Positions 1-13,650 of a stretch of DNA of 64,000 nucleotides are shown piece by piece; the stretch's first letter is position 1; each line of letters begins with the position of its first letter. A program made the translations under genes and the position numbers. The stretch lies in NCBI GenBank assembly GCA_037903475.1, contig JBAJFG010000179.1:372001-436000 (forward strand). Direction: 5' to 3'. The notes beneath the pieces are model-generated. The model did not search any database. It saw only the letters and a list, made by a program, of their open reading frames with translations, and was not told the origin of the DNA. This stretch comes from Ancylostoma caninum. Taxonomy: Eukaryota > Nematoda > Chromadorea > Rhabditida > Ancylostomatidae.

Positions 1-1000
1 GGTAACATCCCTAGAACCTCAACGCAACCTTAACCTAATCTATCTCTGTAGTTAGAAAGTGTAATAGGCTTCGACTGTCTTTTCCCGGTTCCTCGGATTA
101 CCCTGGCTCATTGATGGTTTAAAAAATGGTCACAGTTTTTGACTGCGTTTATTAATTTGAAAGTTATTGTGCTGCGCTGATAGCCTTGACCGCTCAGCAA
201 TCTTTTTTGACTCCATGTTACCCAGAGTAGTATTGCAATTTGGTTCCCATATGCATTACTGAGATTACCAAAGGTAAACTGTCGATGTACCAAAACTTAC
301 CTTTTGTCTAGTAGACATCAGCATGTCCACCCATATGTGGCACTCTTTATACCCACCTACTACCCACGGGTAGTCAAACCCATGTGTATAACATTACCTA
401 TTCTTTCAAAGATACATCTAGGCCGTGAATTCGAAGGGTAAAACTGCGGTGTTTTGGGTTTTAAACATAGTCCAGATTTAGAGATTTATGGGGTAAAATG
501 GACTCTTCCCTCCAGGTTTCGGTCACGTCCCACAGGTAAACTGTTCAGAGGCCACATGCACCGTTGAGATTACCCGGAGTAAGCCTTAACACGCACGGAT
601 TTACCCATCATTGACGCGAGCGTTAACCACGTTTAGCCTGGGTAACCTAAATGATACATCCAAGGCCAGATCTCATGGCGCTTGTGGATTAGAGCATCAG
701 TTCTGCAGGTGTACCAACTATTGGGAAGGGAAACGAATTTTGAGATCGAGAGTCTATTTATGGATCATGGAGTCCTGGTAAATACCCCAGATCCTAGATT
801 TGACCTAGATGCTTTGGATTTTGGTGAAATTCTGGGAAAATAAGACGTTATTGTCCTTTAGCGATACCAAGGTTATTGATGTAGGGCCTTATGGTGGATC
901 CAGGCTTTTCTGGATCTTTTATATGCTTCAAAATGAAAGAGGCTTTCAGGTTGAATAATCCTTTCAGTCATGAACTCGCGAATTCCCACTACTTTTTCAC
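1..1000. other. Non-coding, repeat-bearing
   Basis: No gene seen. Contains the TTACCC palindromic family (551-667 and remnants near 110-300). Confidence 0.6.
551..667. repeat. TTACCC palindromic repeat, copy 1
   Basis: Starts GCCACATGCACCGTTGAGAT, then TTACCCGGAGTAA, and ends GTTTAGCCTGGGTAAC ... ATGATACATCCAAGGCC. The two ends are imperfect complements. A more degraded relative lies at about 230-295. Confidence 0.7.
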
Positions 1001-1001
1001 G

Positions 1002-1560
1002 CCCCCCCCCCCCCCCGACGACGACGACGATCCCCGATCCCGGAAGCGAGTTCGCCGGCGTGAAAGCCACACTCACACACGGCTTGACTCGTCGTCGAGT
1101 CGCGGAGCCAAAGAACGCCGTTCCGTCTTCTATATCGGGCTTACGCTATTATAATTGCGAGTAAGGGAACGTCGAACGTCGAACGTCCAGCCAGCGGCCG
1201 ACGACGAACGACCGCGGCACAGTGGGAGGGGCGCGAGACGCCGGAGGCCGCAGCAGATAGCGTTGTGGGCGCGGATGCAGAAGCTGCTGGGCCCGCGGTG
1301 TGGCGCCCGGCCTGTACCATGCGGTGCGGGGTGGCTGGCTGGCTGTGCACGCGAGAGCATGTGTGTGTGCCTGTGTGCTGTTCCACCCCCGGGTACCCCC
1401 GGTCGGCCGGCCGGCCAGCCAGCCATACAGCAGTAGGCAGCGACGGCAAAAACACGACATGCCATGCAGACTTCGAAGAACTCTGCGATACACATGCAAA
1501 TTTAAGGCCCGCGGCGACTTTATAGCTGCGCGGCCTTCTCGGAATTATGCATTACGGTAG
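1002..1560. other. GC-rich island with a 15-C tract
   Basis: Starts with C15 (1002-1016), then GACGACGACG, GC-rich DNA and GGTCGGCCGGCCGGCCAGCC at 1401-1420. Overlapping open frames on both strands are expected from GC richness and show no domain. Could be an enhancer or promoter; unproven. Confidence 0.55.
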
Positions 1561-2261
1561 TTGGTACGGTCTGTGAACTGCACTACGCGCTCATTTATAG
1601 GAGAGAATGGAGAAAAGAGCGGAAAATGCAGCTTTCCCGGTATTTGTACGAAGGTGAATAGGTTTATTTAGCAGGCAAAGGTCAGCCCATCTTTGGTGCT
1701 CTATCCATAGTACATACATATTCCTATGCATCAAACAACATGTAAACGGATTACTGTAGGATAAATCTGGAAAAAACAAGGAGTTTCGAGGATTATAGAG
1801 CGATTTTTTCCGTAGTCTTTTTTTTTTGTTTCCCGGAAAAACACTGAAATGAAATGTATGATGCCACATCGTTGTTCCTGAATGTTTTTCATATTTTTTT
1901 TTGTTCATCGTCCTCTTATGACTGCCTATGAAACTTTTTGTTATGGAGTCATGAAAATAGGCAAAAAATGAATGAAAAAATCAATAGATAAAATAAATAG
2001 ATAAACTCTGGTGTTTTACTGTGAAATCTGTACGGCTAAGGACTAATTGTAGCACTTTTCCCCACTACATTTGGCTTACAGTAGATTTGAATGAAATTAA
2101 ACAGCTAAGGAATAGGAGACACTCAATGAATTTCAGGGAACTTTGAGAAACTAAGTATGTAATTGTGAGGAATCCCTAAAGAAAGAATGGATATTATAAT
2201 GAAGTAATGGTCCAGAAACACTACGAATTAGCCTGATGGTTTAGTTACCCAATTTTAAAGC

Positions 2262-2412
2262 CTCTCTTTGTTCTATAGTCCGTTTCAAAAGCGATGATAG
2301 TTGAGTATTTGTGCCTATAGTCTGCATTTCTCGCATATCTCTCCGAAAGCAGCACTATTTCTCGCTTTCTCTCTTTCTCTAATATCTCCACAACTATTTT
2401 CCCCGGTGAAAC
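2262..2412. repeat. Dispersed repeat copy related to 44,515-44,665
   Basis: Both segments share GTC[C/T]GTTTCAAA, then an ACGATAGTTG-like block, a CTCTTTCTCT stretch and a C[C/T]AACTAT-TTC-CC end. Diverged; no terminal repeats visible here. Confidence 0.5.
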
Positions 2413-3374
2413 ACACTATATTATTAGAAAAAACAATAAAATTCACGAGTAATTGAAGCTTAATATTATCTTATTGAAGAAATAAAATGTCACTGTATTA
2501 ATGTGTCCTTTAAATCTCATTTAAAGACAGGAAAGATGTTGGATATCAGCCAAAACCAATTGCAACAGAAGTAAGGTGCGAGCTTCAGAATTCGTTAGAT
2601 CCCAATAAGTGCCTGCTAGCCCGATGAATGCGGATTTTTTAAAGAAAAAAAAATGTGATTAGGAGTACAGAATTTTATTGACAGCTTCTTTTTCCCTGGA
2701 AAAATTTTTTTGGCCTCCTGGATGAAGTGGACATCGAAAATATGACTGTAATTATAGTTTTACTTCGTTGGATTTTAATGCAATTTTTGATCTTAGTTTT
2801 CGCGCTGTACTTTCGTACTTCCTTACTGTAAATCCCTACTATCACCAAGGAGAGTTCCAGAATTTCGCTGTTTTAGAATAGCCACTCGAGGAAGTCGTTT
2901 CAAGAGGGTTCTCGCTTGAAAAGGTTATTTTGCTGCGCTACTAGCCACAACAACTGCTCTCCACAAGCTACATATGTAGCTTCCAGCGCTGCGTAGTAGG
3001 TTTTGAAGCTTGTGGATCCTGAACCTATTATTAGTGGTAGTTGTATTTGCTGCTTATTGTATTTATTCCTTTATTATTTACTATTTATTTCCCACTGTAA
3101 ACAACGAAAACAATCCATCATTTTAAAGGGAATTACTTTAAATCAGAAGTATTAGTATAGAGTTAGTGTTAACAGTATTATTAAAAGTTTGCTTATTATG
3201 GAGGATTAAAAAAATTGGCCGTGAGAAGTAATATGAAGGAAAAATGCACGTAAAATATTTTAAAAATTAGATATCGTGTCATTTTACTAGGTATTTTTAC
3301 CTCTGCAACTCCCCACGTAGCAAATAAAATTCTGATACAAGACAACCCTGATCTACTAATCACCCAACTAGAAC

Positions 3375-3379
3375 AATAT

Positions 3380-3454
<75 letters not shown>

Positions 3455-3545
3455 TTTTCACTACAAAGTGCCAGGGGCACATTGCAACCCTTCAAAACGA
3501 AGGTAGAAAAAAACCGTGACAATTGTTCCGGAGGTTTTTGGAAGC
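3375..3545 (-). repeat. (TTTA)n microsatellite plus 3' end of a retroposon-like repeat
   Basis: About 80 bp of TTTA units is followed by TTTTCACTACAAAGTGCC, AGGGGCACATTGCAACCC and GAAGGTA. On the minus strand this reads as a conserved end running into (TAAA)n, like a SINE or LINE tail. A second copy with the same block is at 41,095-41,160. Confidence 0.68.
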
Positions 3546-6500
3546 ATCTTTCGAAAGTATAAATTCGCATAATGTTTGGAACATAGGCAATTGAGGCTCT
3601 CTTACAAATCAGACCTTATGGAAAGTTCTGGAACATTCTGGAACATCCACGTCCACGGCACCGTTAAGGACATTTTTTTCGCTTTCAAAGTACATCCTGG
3701 AAAGAACTCAACGATTTTCTTGAACATTTAGTGCCTTTGTTCTTCTTTAATATTTTTATTAAGCAGATATCTGACATCATTACCGGCTTAGTGCATTGTC
3801 AACTCATCCGGCTTATTCATCACTGCAATCCAGGCCCTATAAATCCGGCTTTCGCGGAATTAGATGTCATGTCATCTTATATGGAAAAATGTCCTATAAT
3901 GCTTTATTACATGGAAAATCAGCTGAGTTCTCCTGGCTGTGTCAACTATGTACACATGTACACGGATGCAGTACAGTGTACACAAAGTTTCACGAATTTT
4001 ATTGATTTTTTTCCAGAATCATGGCTGTTATTGAAATTGAAATATTATTGTAAAATTTCTGTGGAGAAAATATTTATGCTGTGTTTTATGAAATTTCTGG
4101 AGCACGGGTCAATTGCTCCAAAGATTCTTGTGGTTCTAGTGAAATAATGGGAAAGTAGGTCATCCTAGAATTGGTAGTTTAGGTTTGTCAGGATTTTCAA
4201 ACATTATTTCAGGCCCCAAAACTAATAAAATAAATAATTATAAATATAATAAATAAATAAAATCTTAGCATAATAGCCATCTCAGACACTCTTTTTGATA
4301 TAATAGTTAATGACTGCTTCTTTGATTTATTTCTATTTCGTTCCTCTTTCTTTTTTCTTTTCGTTTTTCGTCCTATTTCCATTTTATATTTTAATTAATT
4401 TCGATTAATTTGGTCAGAAGAGTCATAGAAAGGGAGAGATGAGGAGAAAAAAGAAAGTCTTTCACAAAAAATGCTCCTGTACAGCTAAAGCTTCAGAAAC
4501 AGAAGGTTTCTTTTTTTTTTGTTGAGAGAATAGAATAAATGTCTCACAAATAGAGGTGGGAGTAAGACATCAAAGATAGGCTAATATGGACATTTTACCC
4601 ACTCTGTGAAGAAATCCAGGCTGGCACCTCCATTTGTGACTGCTGGAAAAAGAGAATGACCTAGGAAATCCAGGAATCGGTCCTAGGGTACCTGGAATAT
4701 TGTTAAAAAAGGCGAGAGGATTATTGTAAAAGACGAGAGGATTATTGTAATATACTAGCCACCTCAAAAGCGCATTTGGTGAGTAGTACCCACCAGCCGC
4801 ACCAGAGATTTACATTCTCTGTGTCCTTACCAGAATTTCGGGTTATTTTCTGCCCAAAAAAGTTACCCTTGAGTTACCAGTCCTTTTTTTCGGCATGCTA
4901 GCTGCCTCCTCATCATTGTTATCGTTGTTTCGAGGGGTTTTCTCAAAACCTCAGCCACAATCAGATCCTAAGTTGTTCTCTGAACTGCTTAGGTAAATTA
5001 AGGGTAAATTTTTTTCCAACTCTCTTGAAAAATTTAAGGGTGAGGTGTTTTCAAACAGGCTTGGACCATTTATGGTTTAGGATTTTTTCAAGTTACATCG
5101 GTTGTTTGAAGCTTTTAGGTGTTAGGTGTTATTCATGAGTTTTTTCAGCTGTTTTGATTTTTTACCTATAGGGGTCATGAAGATATTGATAGGTTGTATT
5201 TTTTGTTTGTAAAAAAATAAATAAAGGAAAATAAAGGTCTTAGAAAAGTAAGTGGTTCCTCAACTAAACACTATCCTAATCATCGTAGCAAAATAATTTT
5301 TGCTTTTCTATTTTATTTGGCCCATGATGTCTACATAAATATCTGTTTTTATCTACCTATATCTGGCTATATTAAAGATCAGCCTATGACCTTTTAAGGT
5401 AATATCTAAAGTTTTGCGAGCTAAAGTTTTGTGAGCTAACTCCTCTTCTATATAAAAAGGTTATCCACGATATGAATTCTAGGATAGATCGAATCCTGAA
5501 TCTCTGTGCACTATTCAGCTGCTTTCTATAGCTATTTTTCATGGATAATCTAGCTCATTGAACTTTGCATGGTTTTTTTTTTCAAGTAAAAAAATCCATC
5601 TTTTACTACCTACAATTCGTACAGTTCGGAAAGGAGTTCACTGGGGCGAGTTGCATAATTAATTCAACACCTGATTTGCGTCCATATGGAATTTTTTGCG
5701 CATTACTCGTAACAAGAGAAGACGTTTTTAAGCTGACACCGCACGGTTGTCAATCTTCGCTGCAAAACCGCGCAAATTGAACTGACCAATGCATCAGAAT
5801 CCAACCCGAAGAACTCGTCGAAGAACTTACCCCTGGGCCGAGGACCTCCAGGACCTCCAGGACGATGACGTCATGCAGTTCCACGAAAAATGACCTCTGG
5901 TGTGATCAAACGTGCGCACACCGACGGCTGCAGGAACTCTGCACACACACACACATATTCTACTCGCTGAAAGTACGAAACGTGTCTCGCCGTGACGCGC
6001 TAGCCGTCTGCGTCTCCGCGTAAGAGTGCTCTCGCGCTGGTTTCGCCGCTGCCTGCGTCTATTGTACCCACACAGCGGCTGGAGCCCTCCCGGAGAATCA
6101 ATCCAGTAACAGGCTGTACCATCTGGTTTTTTTTTCGTTCTGCCCTTCTACTGCTCTCAGCAAGCACGGCTTCACCGTGCTCGCTGACGTTCGCCTTCCG
6201 CCACAGCTGCTTCACAGGTATTGCTACTGGAATTTAAGGCTTTAAGGTCACTAAAAGTGTGTTGACGAGTTGAGGCTAGGCATTTTTGGACAGTTATCGA
6301 GACGAGCTGACGTCAGCATATTTGGATGTAACTTTTCGTGGTCTTCTTATCGTGTTTGCTGAGGTAAATCGTTGTTTTGGTGTCTTCCAGGATTTTCAAT
6401 CCCTACCAACTGCCCACCTGTAGATCGCTCGTTGCTAGGCCTGTAGATATTTTGCGGAAAGTTCTCAAATTCCCTTTTACTTGACTCTTCTATGAGAATC

Positions 6501-7689
6501 ATGGGACTTTTTCAGAATCCCAGGAACCTCATGTTTCTTAAGGTTTTCTTGTGAAGTTCAAGTCGCTCAAAAGTTAAATGTCACTGTTACAACCACCATT
6601 AATATTTTTCAAACACGATTTCCCGGGAAACTATGCGATTTTCTCGGAATTCTCGCTAAAATTAACCGAAATTCATCATTTCCACCTTTCTCCTCCGTGG
6701 AGCAGCATTTTCATCCTCGAATTCTGTAGAAATTTCGTGGTTCTTTTTTCTGGAAATTTCGAGAATTTACTTTGTAGAGGGTGAAATTGTCATCCTAAAA
6801 CTTATTGAACTAAGTGAAATCCTTTGAAAAGAGAAAGTGGCTAGTCCCAAAATTTTCAGAAAAGCCCGGAAAATTTAGTTTCTTGAAGAGCTAGAACTTC
6901 CCTAGGATTCATTAAGATCTTTTGGAACCGCTAGGAACTTCGAAAAACATGGAGATTTCTATGGACATGTCTTTTAAACCCATCCAGATATGACTACCCT
7001 ACGCGTCCGCGTTTGCTCCTTGGGGAAAATTCTGGAAAAAGTTGTGAATCTTGAAAAAAAAAATCCTTGTCTTGCTTAAAAAACGGCTTATTTCCTCCTA
7101 AATGTTCCAGGATTATTATTGTAAAACTTCGATTTTGACGAGGACCTCTTACATGCCCGATAGAAATGTTTGGAACAGTTATTCAATCATTCTGTAGATG
7201 TCTTTCTTGGTTGCAGATCATTTTGGCCTAGGAATCCACTGGTTCTAGAGAATGTCTTACAAAATTGTGACTATAAATGGAATTATTTCCAAAAAAAGTT
7301 GTTTGTAAAGGTTCAACTCTGCTGTAGATGAACTGTGGACAATTTTTGCTGTACACGGACTATTTGACCCCTACCCGAATTTCCTCGAACTTCTGGAAAA
7401 AGCTGGAAAACTTGGGCAATGATCGGAATCACTTCTGTTCAGAAATTCTCGAAAAAGAGGCACTAACCATCTTGTAGATGACTTCGTCAACTTCAAATTA
7501 TTTCGGCCGTAGATAATTTTAACCCTTGTAGATCACTTTGACCCCAAGAGCCATTGAGACTCTATGAATACCACCTTCTTTAAGTGCATCTTCTCTCCTC
7601 CCTGGCTGCTCAAAGAACATCGCATTTATTCCTCTCTACGAGCTGTCATTCACTAAGGATTCACCATTTGACCCTGTAGTACACTTGTA

Positions 7690-8600
7690 GTCCTGGAACT
7701 TGTGCTAATTCCCTGGGCAACGGCCGCTCCTATTGTGCTTCGTGCTTGTGCACACGACGCACGTACGCACGCACGAACATATTCGGAGGGGATGAACTCT
7801 CGACACGCGGATCGAGTCTGCCGCGGACCGATCTGTGGTCGATTATATGTCGTTTTTCGCATCTGTTCAATGTTCCCTTTCGATCTTTGTGCTCTCTTGT
7901 TTTCGGGTGTTCTCTAGTCGGTAGTACTCATCCGTGTTCTATTTCTGGGGCTTCCATGCAGATTTTAAGGGGTTTCTACGAGTTTGGATGGGCATTAGGA
8001 GAGGGGGGCGGGGCTTGTTAGCAAAAATGAGGAGGAACTTTTCGTGAAGGTGGGAAATCACTGAAAATTGTCACTTTTGCTGCGGAACTGCTGCAAAACT
8101 GCTGCTATTCCCCTGAAATAGTCCCGGTGTTCTCGCAGCCGCCTCGCTTGCCCTTTCGCGGCCCGTGTCTTCCGCTGTGTTATCACCCCACAATACAACT
8201 GTACCACCGATTGCGGATGTTTGTTCGAACTTTCGCCGTCGCCGCGCGTCCGTCGTCCCTCCGTCCGATCGTCCGTCACACAGCACAATCAGTGCTCCAC
8301 ACAAATACACATACGTGTATATGTGCGTGTGTATGTGAGCGGTTTCTAGTCGCGCGTTCCATCCTCCGTGCCAGCCACCGCCGGACGACGAACGCACACT
8401 GCGGCTTGGAAGGGGCGACGACGGCGTGGAGCGAAAACATGTACATGTATACAAATCGTTACGATAGTTCCCGTGATGTGAGTGTACGAATCCTGACCGC
8501 TGAGTCACGCGGCGATTACGGGGGTCAAAGCGGGTTTTTCAACGCGCTATATAGTCAGGAGGTGGAGATTCTGGATAGAATTTGTACATAGGTTCGACCT
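7690..8600. other. GC-rich island with TG/CA runs
   Basis: GC-rich, CpG-containing DNA with ACACACAAATACACATACGT-like runs near 8,296-8,335. The frames of 145-154 codons here overlap on opposite strands and have no recognisable domain. Confidence 0.5.
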
Positions 8601-11320
8601 CCATCCGCCCCGGTATGGCAAAATTTGGCGCCACAGAATAGCTCTACCAGAAAACAAAAAAGTCAACTTCAACTAAATATTTTACAGGATACAATGAAAA
8701 AATCCAAAATCATAGGGGTAGGATGAAACAGAATAAAAAGAAAATTCATTCAAACGTTTTTTTTTCACCATGCTGAACAAGCAGAAATCCATCCTCATAG
8801 GACTGAAATTTCTGGATAACATGCTACTCTTGCAGCTAGCAATACTGTATAAGATATTCCAGTGATCCTGCAACAAACTTTTCCTGGTAATTCTTCACCG
8901 TTACCCTCTGAGCTCCCGGTGGGATTTTGCTCAAATTTCGGGTAAGCTCCATGGAACGCTACCGTACCACGAATGGCGCCGAAAAGGCCGAGTTTCCCGG
9001 AAAACACACATGAACTTTGCTAAGATGGCCTTAAGAAGAGCTTAATAAGTCTAGAAGGGAAGTAAAAGTTTTCAAAACTGGCTAGGAAAACTCGTCCACT
9101 TGGGATTCACTGGAAAATTGCAACATTTCCAACGTTGTTGTGGCATTTCTATCCAGAATGGTTACCACAATCTCGGAGTAAATTCACTCTCAACCTACAG
9201 TAATCTTTCGGAACTAATAAGTGCATCAAAAGGCAATTCCCTATATAGTTCCCTATAGGATTGTCTCTTTCCAAGAATTCTGACATTTCCTTACACAAAG
9301 ACAGTGGGGCAACGAAACAAATAGATGGTTAGAGCATCAGAATAAAGAAGGATGACGTGATGTTGCACTTTTGCATTGTTTTCCCAGGACAATCTGACCT
9401 TGGAAAACTATCTAGGGGGGGGGGGACTATTGCTAAAAATGGAAGATTTTTGGTTCCGCTGTAAATTATCCGCGAGCCTAGAGTTGACTATCCATGAACT
9501 TTACAGAGCTAAGATTCAGGAGGCACTTAACCGAGCAAAACCAGGCTAGCGAACCTATTTAAAGTTTCTGCGACCCCTATTATTTTTCTATACCACAACC
9601 AATAAAATTAACCATCGTTGGTGTTCTTGGTTAACGCTTCATGAATCCCTGCTCAGGCAGCAATGGAGGAAAGAGTCAAACAAATTTGAAGTCCTCTTCC
9701 CCCTCCCTCAAAGATAAAAATCGGAGCTATTACAACAATTTCAGAGTTTAAAGCTTGTACGAAACCTCGAGTCTCAGGTAGTTCCTTGAAAATAGATAAA
9801 TTAGCTCTACATATTCTTCAAATGTAAGAGTGGTACGAAGCAAAAAATGGACCTCTAGAGTGGCTACTACGTCGGACCATCTTGCCTCCCCAACGTAATA
9901 TGAAAGTAATACATATGTGTACATTCGGGGAATCCTTGTTTTTTAGGAGCCATAACCTTTTTGACAAATAGTGCTGGAAAATGTTTGGGCCACTAGATAT
10001 CTAATAAACAAAAAAAAAACGAGTTTTTTTCATATGCATCGTTTAGTAGCGGGGTTCATGAACGTTCCCGAAAAGGTCCTGAGTTTGCTCACCGTTCATC
10101 CGGAATGAGGTTTTTCTTGAGCAAAATGTGATATAATCCGCTATTTCCGCTATTATTCACCATCGCTGAGACGAGTCGCTTGGACAAACTAAACCCAAAT
10201 CTGGCTGGAAAACTCGTCCACCTTATGAGCTGGGGGGGGGGGGGGAGCAGGACAATTTTCAGGGATTTTCTTTGATATCCCCACAGGATCGCTCAGTAAC
10301 GTACAGTAGGTGTACCTGAGGTCTCCTATACCGTATTCTTACATGCATAATCCTCTATCCAGTTGAATAACGCATCAGAAATGGGTTTTTAGGTGAATTA
10401 CTTATATTTGAGGATGTCCTTGAATTACAAAATGATTTTTCAGAAATTCTACACAGCTATTAGTGCAAAAAGCCTGCTATTAGCACCCTATTGTCTGCAA
10501 GATAACATGAATCAGCTAAGAAGCTTTGAAATATCACCTCTTCACTTAATGCCTCTGCAAAAAGTACATTATTCATTACGCTGCTTCAGAAAAAAGCAAT
10601 TATCCCCAATTGTCGAGTAGTTCCAATTTTTGCATTTTTGCACGAGTGTAAGGATATTATGTATTTTCCTGGAAGTGGAATAGGTTTTATGCACGCAGTT
10701 TTTGAGGGATTTCCGTTTTTTCCAGATAAATCCTTGATAGATCTTTTGTTGCATAGCATTTTTCTGGATTAGCTAGCTGAAATGAATAGTGCATCTGAGT
10801 GTGTGGCCGGCGCCCGTGGGGCTTAAGGAGTCTGGGTTAGAGAGGTGTTTGGGAGCCATTCTGGGTTAGGATTCGTGAAATGCTGACCAGGAAAACCAAC
10901 CATGACTGGCCTGACTGGTTGTCTAAGAGAGCATGTAAAGTTAGGATACGCAGAAGGTTAAAGTTGGCTTTGCTAGGTTATTCGTTCATAAGTGCAAATC
11001 CCAGGAAAAATGAAAAAAATTAAGAAATATAGCGTGGGTTATGGCCGCGGGGGAGGTTTTTGATAAGTAAGAGCGAGTGTGTAGATCAGCTGATCCAGGA
11101 ACTCATCCTGGGGGCTTTGCTGTTTGTAAATATGGATTTGTTTACATTTATGTTTATTTATTTATCCATGTGTCCATAGTGAGCCATCGAGGGTAGGGAA
11201 TAGAGCCAAAAGGATCGAAAGACCCGAACCCGAATGGGAATTTCGCTTCCCCACGGATTCCTACCTTTCATTTCGGACTCCATGCTTCCAACAACAAATT
11301 TGACATCGAATCACAACCGC
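8601..11320. other. AT-rich non-coding stretch
   Basis: No gene seen. Contains G11 (9415-9425), G14 (10232-10245) and two exact AACTCGTCCA words at 9089 and 10211. Confidence 0.6.
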
Positions 11321-11960
11321 AAAAAAGGTGAAGGCCTCGGGAGGGCCTAAAGCAGGCCTAGGCACGCCACATGTGGTTTTTGCTCAATTGATGAACATTT
11401 CTTCACATCTGCTGCACTTTACATCGTCTTGCAAGCCTAACATCATGAGGAACATCCACCAGCAACCGAACAAAAGCTGCTGCACCCTGACTCAAGCGAT
11501 CCACGCGGCGCTACCTGGCACCGGGTCCTGCCGCCGGGAGCCAGCCGCCCGCCCGCCCGGCTGCCCCCTGGCCGGCGGTCCCCGCGCTCTCCCCCCCCCT
11601 GCTCCGTCGCTGTACATAGTTGTACTTACATCGGAGCGTCGCGCGGGGAGGATACGGTGCCGTTTGCATACGTACATCTTTTTTAGTCGTCGTTATTATT
11701 CCGCGACGCGAGAAGGCGCACACATGCACCCCCGTCTGGATACCATCAACACCCCCACCGCCACCCCTACCACCCCGCGAGCGTTATCGGCGCCAGCGCG
11801 GCCCATTAGTTTCACACCGCTTCCTGATACGATAACAGCGCGACCCACAGGCGGTTTCGGTGGTCCTGGCACGAAGAAGTGCGATCAGTTGCAAGGGGTT
11901 TTGTTGCATATTCAGATCACAGACGCCAACACTCCGGCACTGAAGGGCACGTGAGTTTTT
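11320..11960. other. GC-rich island with a 208-codon chance frame
   Basis: The forward frame 11328-11954 is Pro/Ala/Arg-rich, has no domain and overlaps frames on the other strand. It includes CTGGCCGGCGGTCC near 11,568 and C9 at 11591-11599. I treat it as non-coding. Confidence 0.5.
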
Positions 11961-13150
11961 TTCACAACTTTAGAAGACAATGAGGAAACTTTATATTCTT
12001 CATAAGTCTTCATCCTTATCAGTTCTTATAAGACCACACAAAAACCACTAGACGAAGATTTTATAAAATTTCTGGATTTCTTCTGGAAACTCCTTAATAT
12101 AATGGGACCATTTGAACTGTCCCGCTAGAGCTTCAATTACTGGTTTCTTGAAGGTAAGAATATTTTGAAAATAATAGTGGAAATTAGAAAAAACATCCTA
12201 GAAATGCTGAGTTCAAAAAATAGATTTGAAAATTCCTGAAAAAAAAACCCAAAATTCAGAGAAGTGGCGACATTTCCATCATTTGTGAATGTCTCTGAAG
12301 AGGACAAATCTGTTCCGTGGAAAACCTTGCCTTGAAAAAAGTCTTATTCCCAAGATCTCCCTTTCAGAGAACATTTTTTTTCTAAAATCCTTATCCTGGA
12401 AAATCGTTCTCCAGGAACCTTGCAATTTCCGGGGATTACTACTTTTGAGGTTGAAAATTGCAATCCTCATCGAAAAAAAAAGCTTTTAAGCCGGCTAATT
12501 TCGTTTCATCACTAATCGGCTAGTTGCGAGAGAGTGAAAAGAACCGTCGAAAAAATGAGTAAAAAATTGAAGAGGAATTGTGAAAATAGATAATAAACAA
12601 ATGAAAAAATTGAAAGGCGACTTTTTCGAGGTCTACCTCTTTCAGTACTTTTTTGCAGATGAGCCTTGGGACGATCTAGGTAAATTTTTAGGATGGAAAT
12701 TTGAGAATTAAAGAAAATTCCGAAAAAAAAAGAATTGAAGAAAAACATGTGGTGGAAGACCACCTCTGTTAGCTGACACTCTTAATTTTTGTGAATTTCT
12801 GTACTTTTTTGTACAATTTTTGTACCTAATTTTTGTAATGTGTCCATATCTTAATAGTTCATGCAAAGCACACGGTGTCGAGGAAGTAAAAAGAAAGAGC
12901 TATTTTGTTTTACACGTAGGTCTTTTTATCTAAATTTTGAACCGAAAAATTCTGGCCTAGAGCTATTGTAACCTTTATTGTCAGCTCTTCCCACCCATTG
13001 TATTGAAAAAAAAACCGTTGAAAAGGCTCTGCAGCTTTTTTTAGTCACATTATTTCGTCAGCAGGTTCAATTACCCAATATTCACCACGAAATGACGTCT
13101 CACCATGTAAAACGTCGCATTTTGCATGCGTATGCACTTTGTTCACCTCT
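11961..13150. other. AT-rich non-coding stretch
   Basis: Nothing supportable is seen: many A/T runs and CTGGAAA-like words that recur across the window. Confidence 0.6.
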
Positions 13151-13650
13151 TTTTCTCCTCATTTATGTATGTGAGTGTGTCTGTGCGTGTGTGTGTGGTT
13201 GTGCGGCGTTGAGCGCGTTTTTGCTGCCGTTGCACATTCGCCAATATCGTTGCCCTTTTCGGAACGCGGCTTTTTCTGGATTCTGTTCAGCATGCTCGTC
13301 TCTGCTGCAGAGTCAATCCTCGTTCCGGGCGGCGGCGATGGCGAAAAATCGGGGACCGCAGGATTTTTTTTGAGGATTTTTTTATGGAAAAATGCAAAAA
13401 ATGGAAAAAGTCATCCATCTCAGGGGAATGCCCTGTTGCAGATATACTTTGTATTTATGATGGACGAGTTACACGTTACTGCGTCAGTGTGTGTGTGTGT
13501 GTGTGTGGTTTGTTGGTGCGGTTTGTGCGGGTACTCACCGCCTGGCACGGCTGCCCCCGCGGGCCTGCCGGCCAGCGGCCAGCCGCCCCGACGCGGCTCA
13601 CGGCCGCGGCTGCAACAGCGAAACACTCAAATTGAGACCAACAAACAATC
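13150..13650. other. GC-rich island with (TG)n runs
   Basis: TGTGTGTGTG tracts at 13,165-13,200 and 13,483-13,508, then GCCTGCCGGCCAGCGGCCAG at 13,565. Overlapping low-complexity frames on both strands, no domain. Confidence 0.5.

Larger units (their letters stand above)
1561..7690. other. AT-rich non-coding stretch
   Basis: No gene seen apart from short chance frames. Holds the repeats at 2262 and 3375, a 14-bp palindrome GCTACATATGTAGC near 2968, two direct copies of GCGAGAGGATTATTGTAA-like sequence at 4711-4752, and a stem CAGCAAGCACGG/CCGTGCTCGCTG at 6157-6186. Confidence 0.6.

Noticed and set aside
8071..8591. Overlapping 145- and 154-codon frames on opposite strands
   Set aside because: GC-rich chance frames with CA/TG runs and no motif.
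11328..11954. 208-codon forward frame, longest in the window
   Set aside because: Pro/Ala/Arg-rich, no domain, lies in a GC island with overlapping frames on the other strand.
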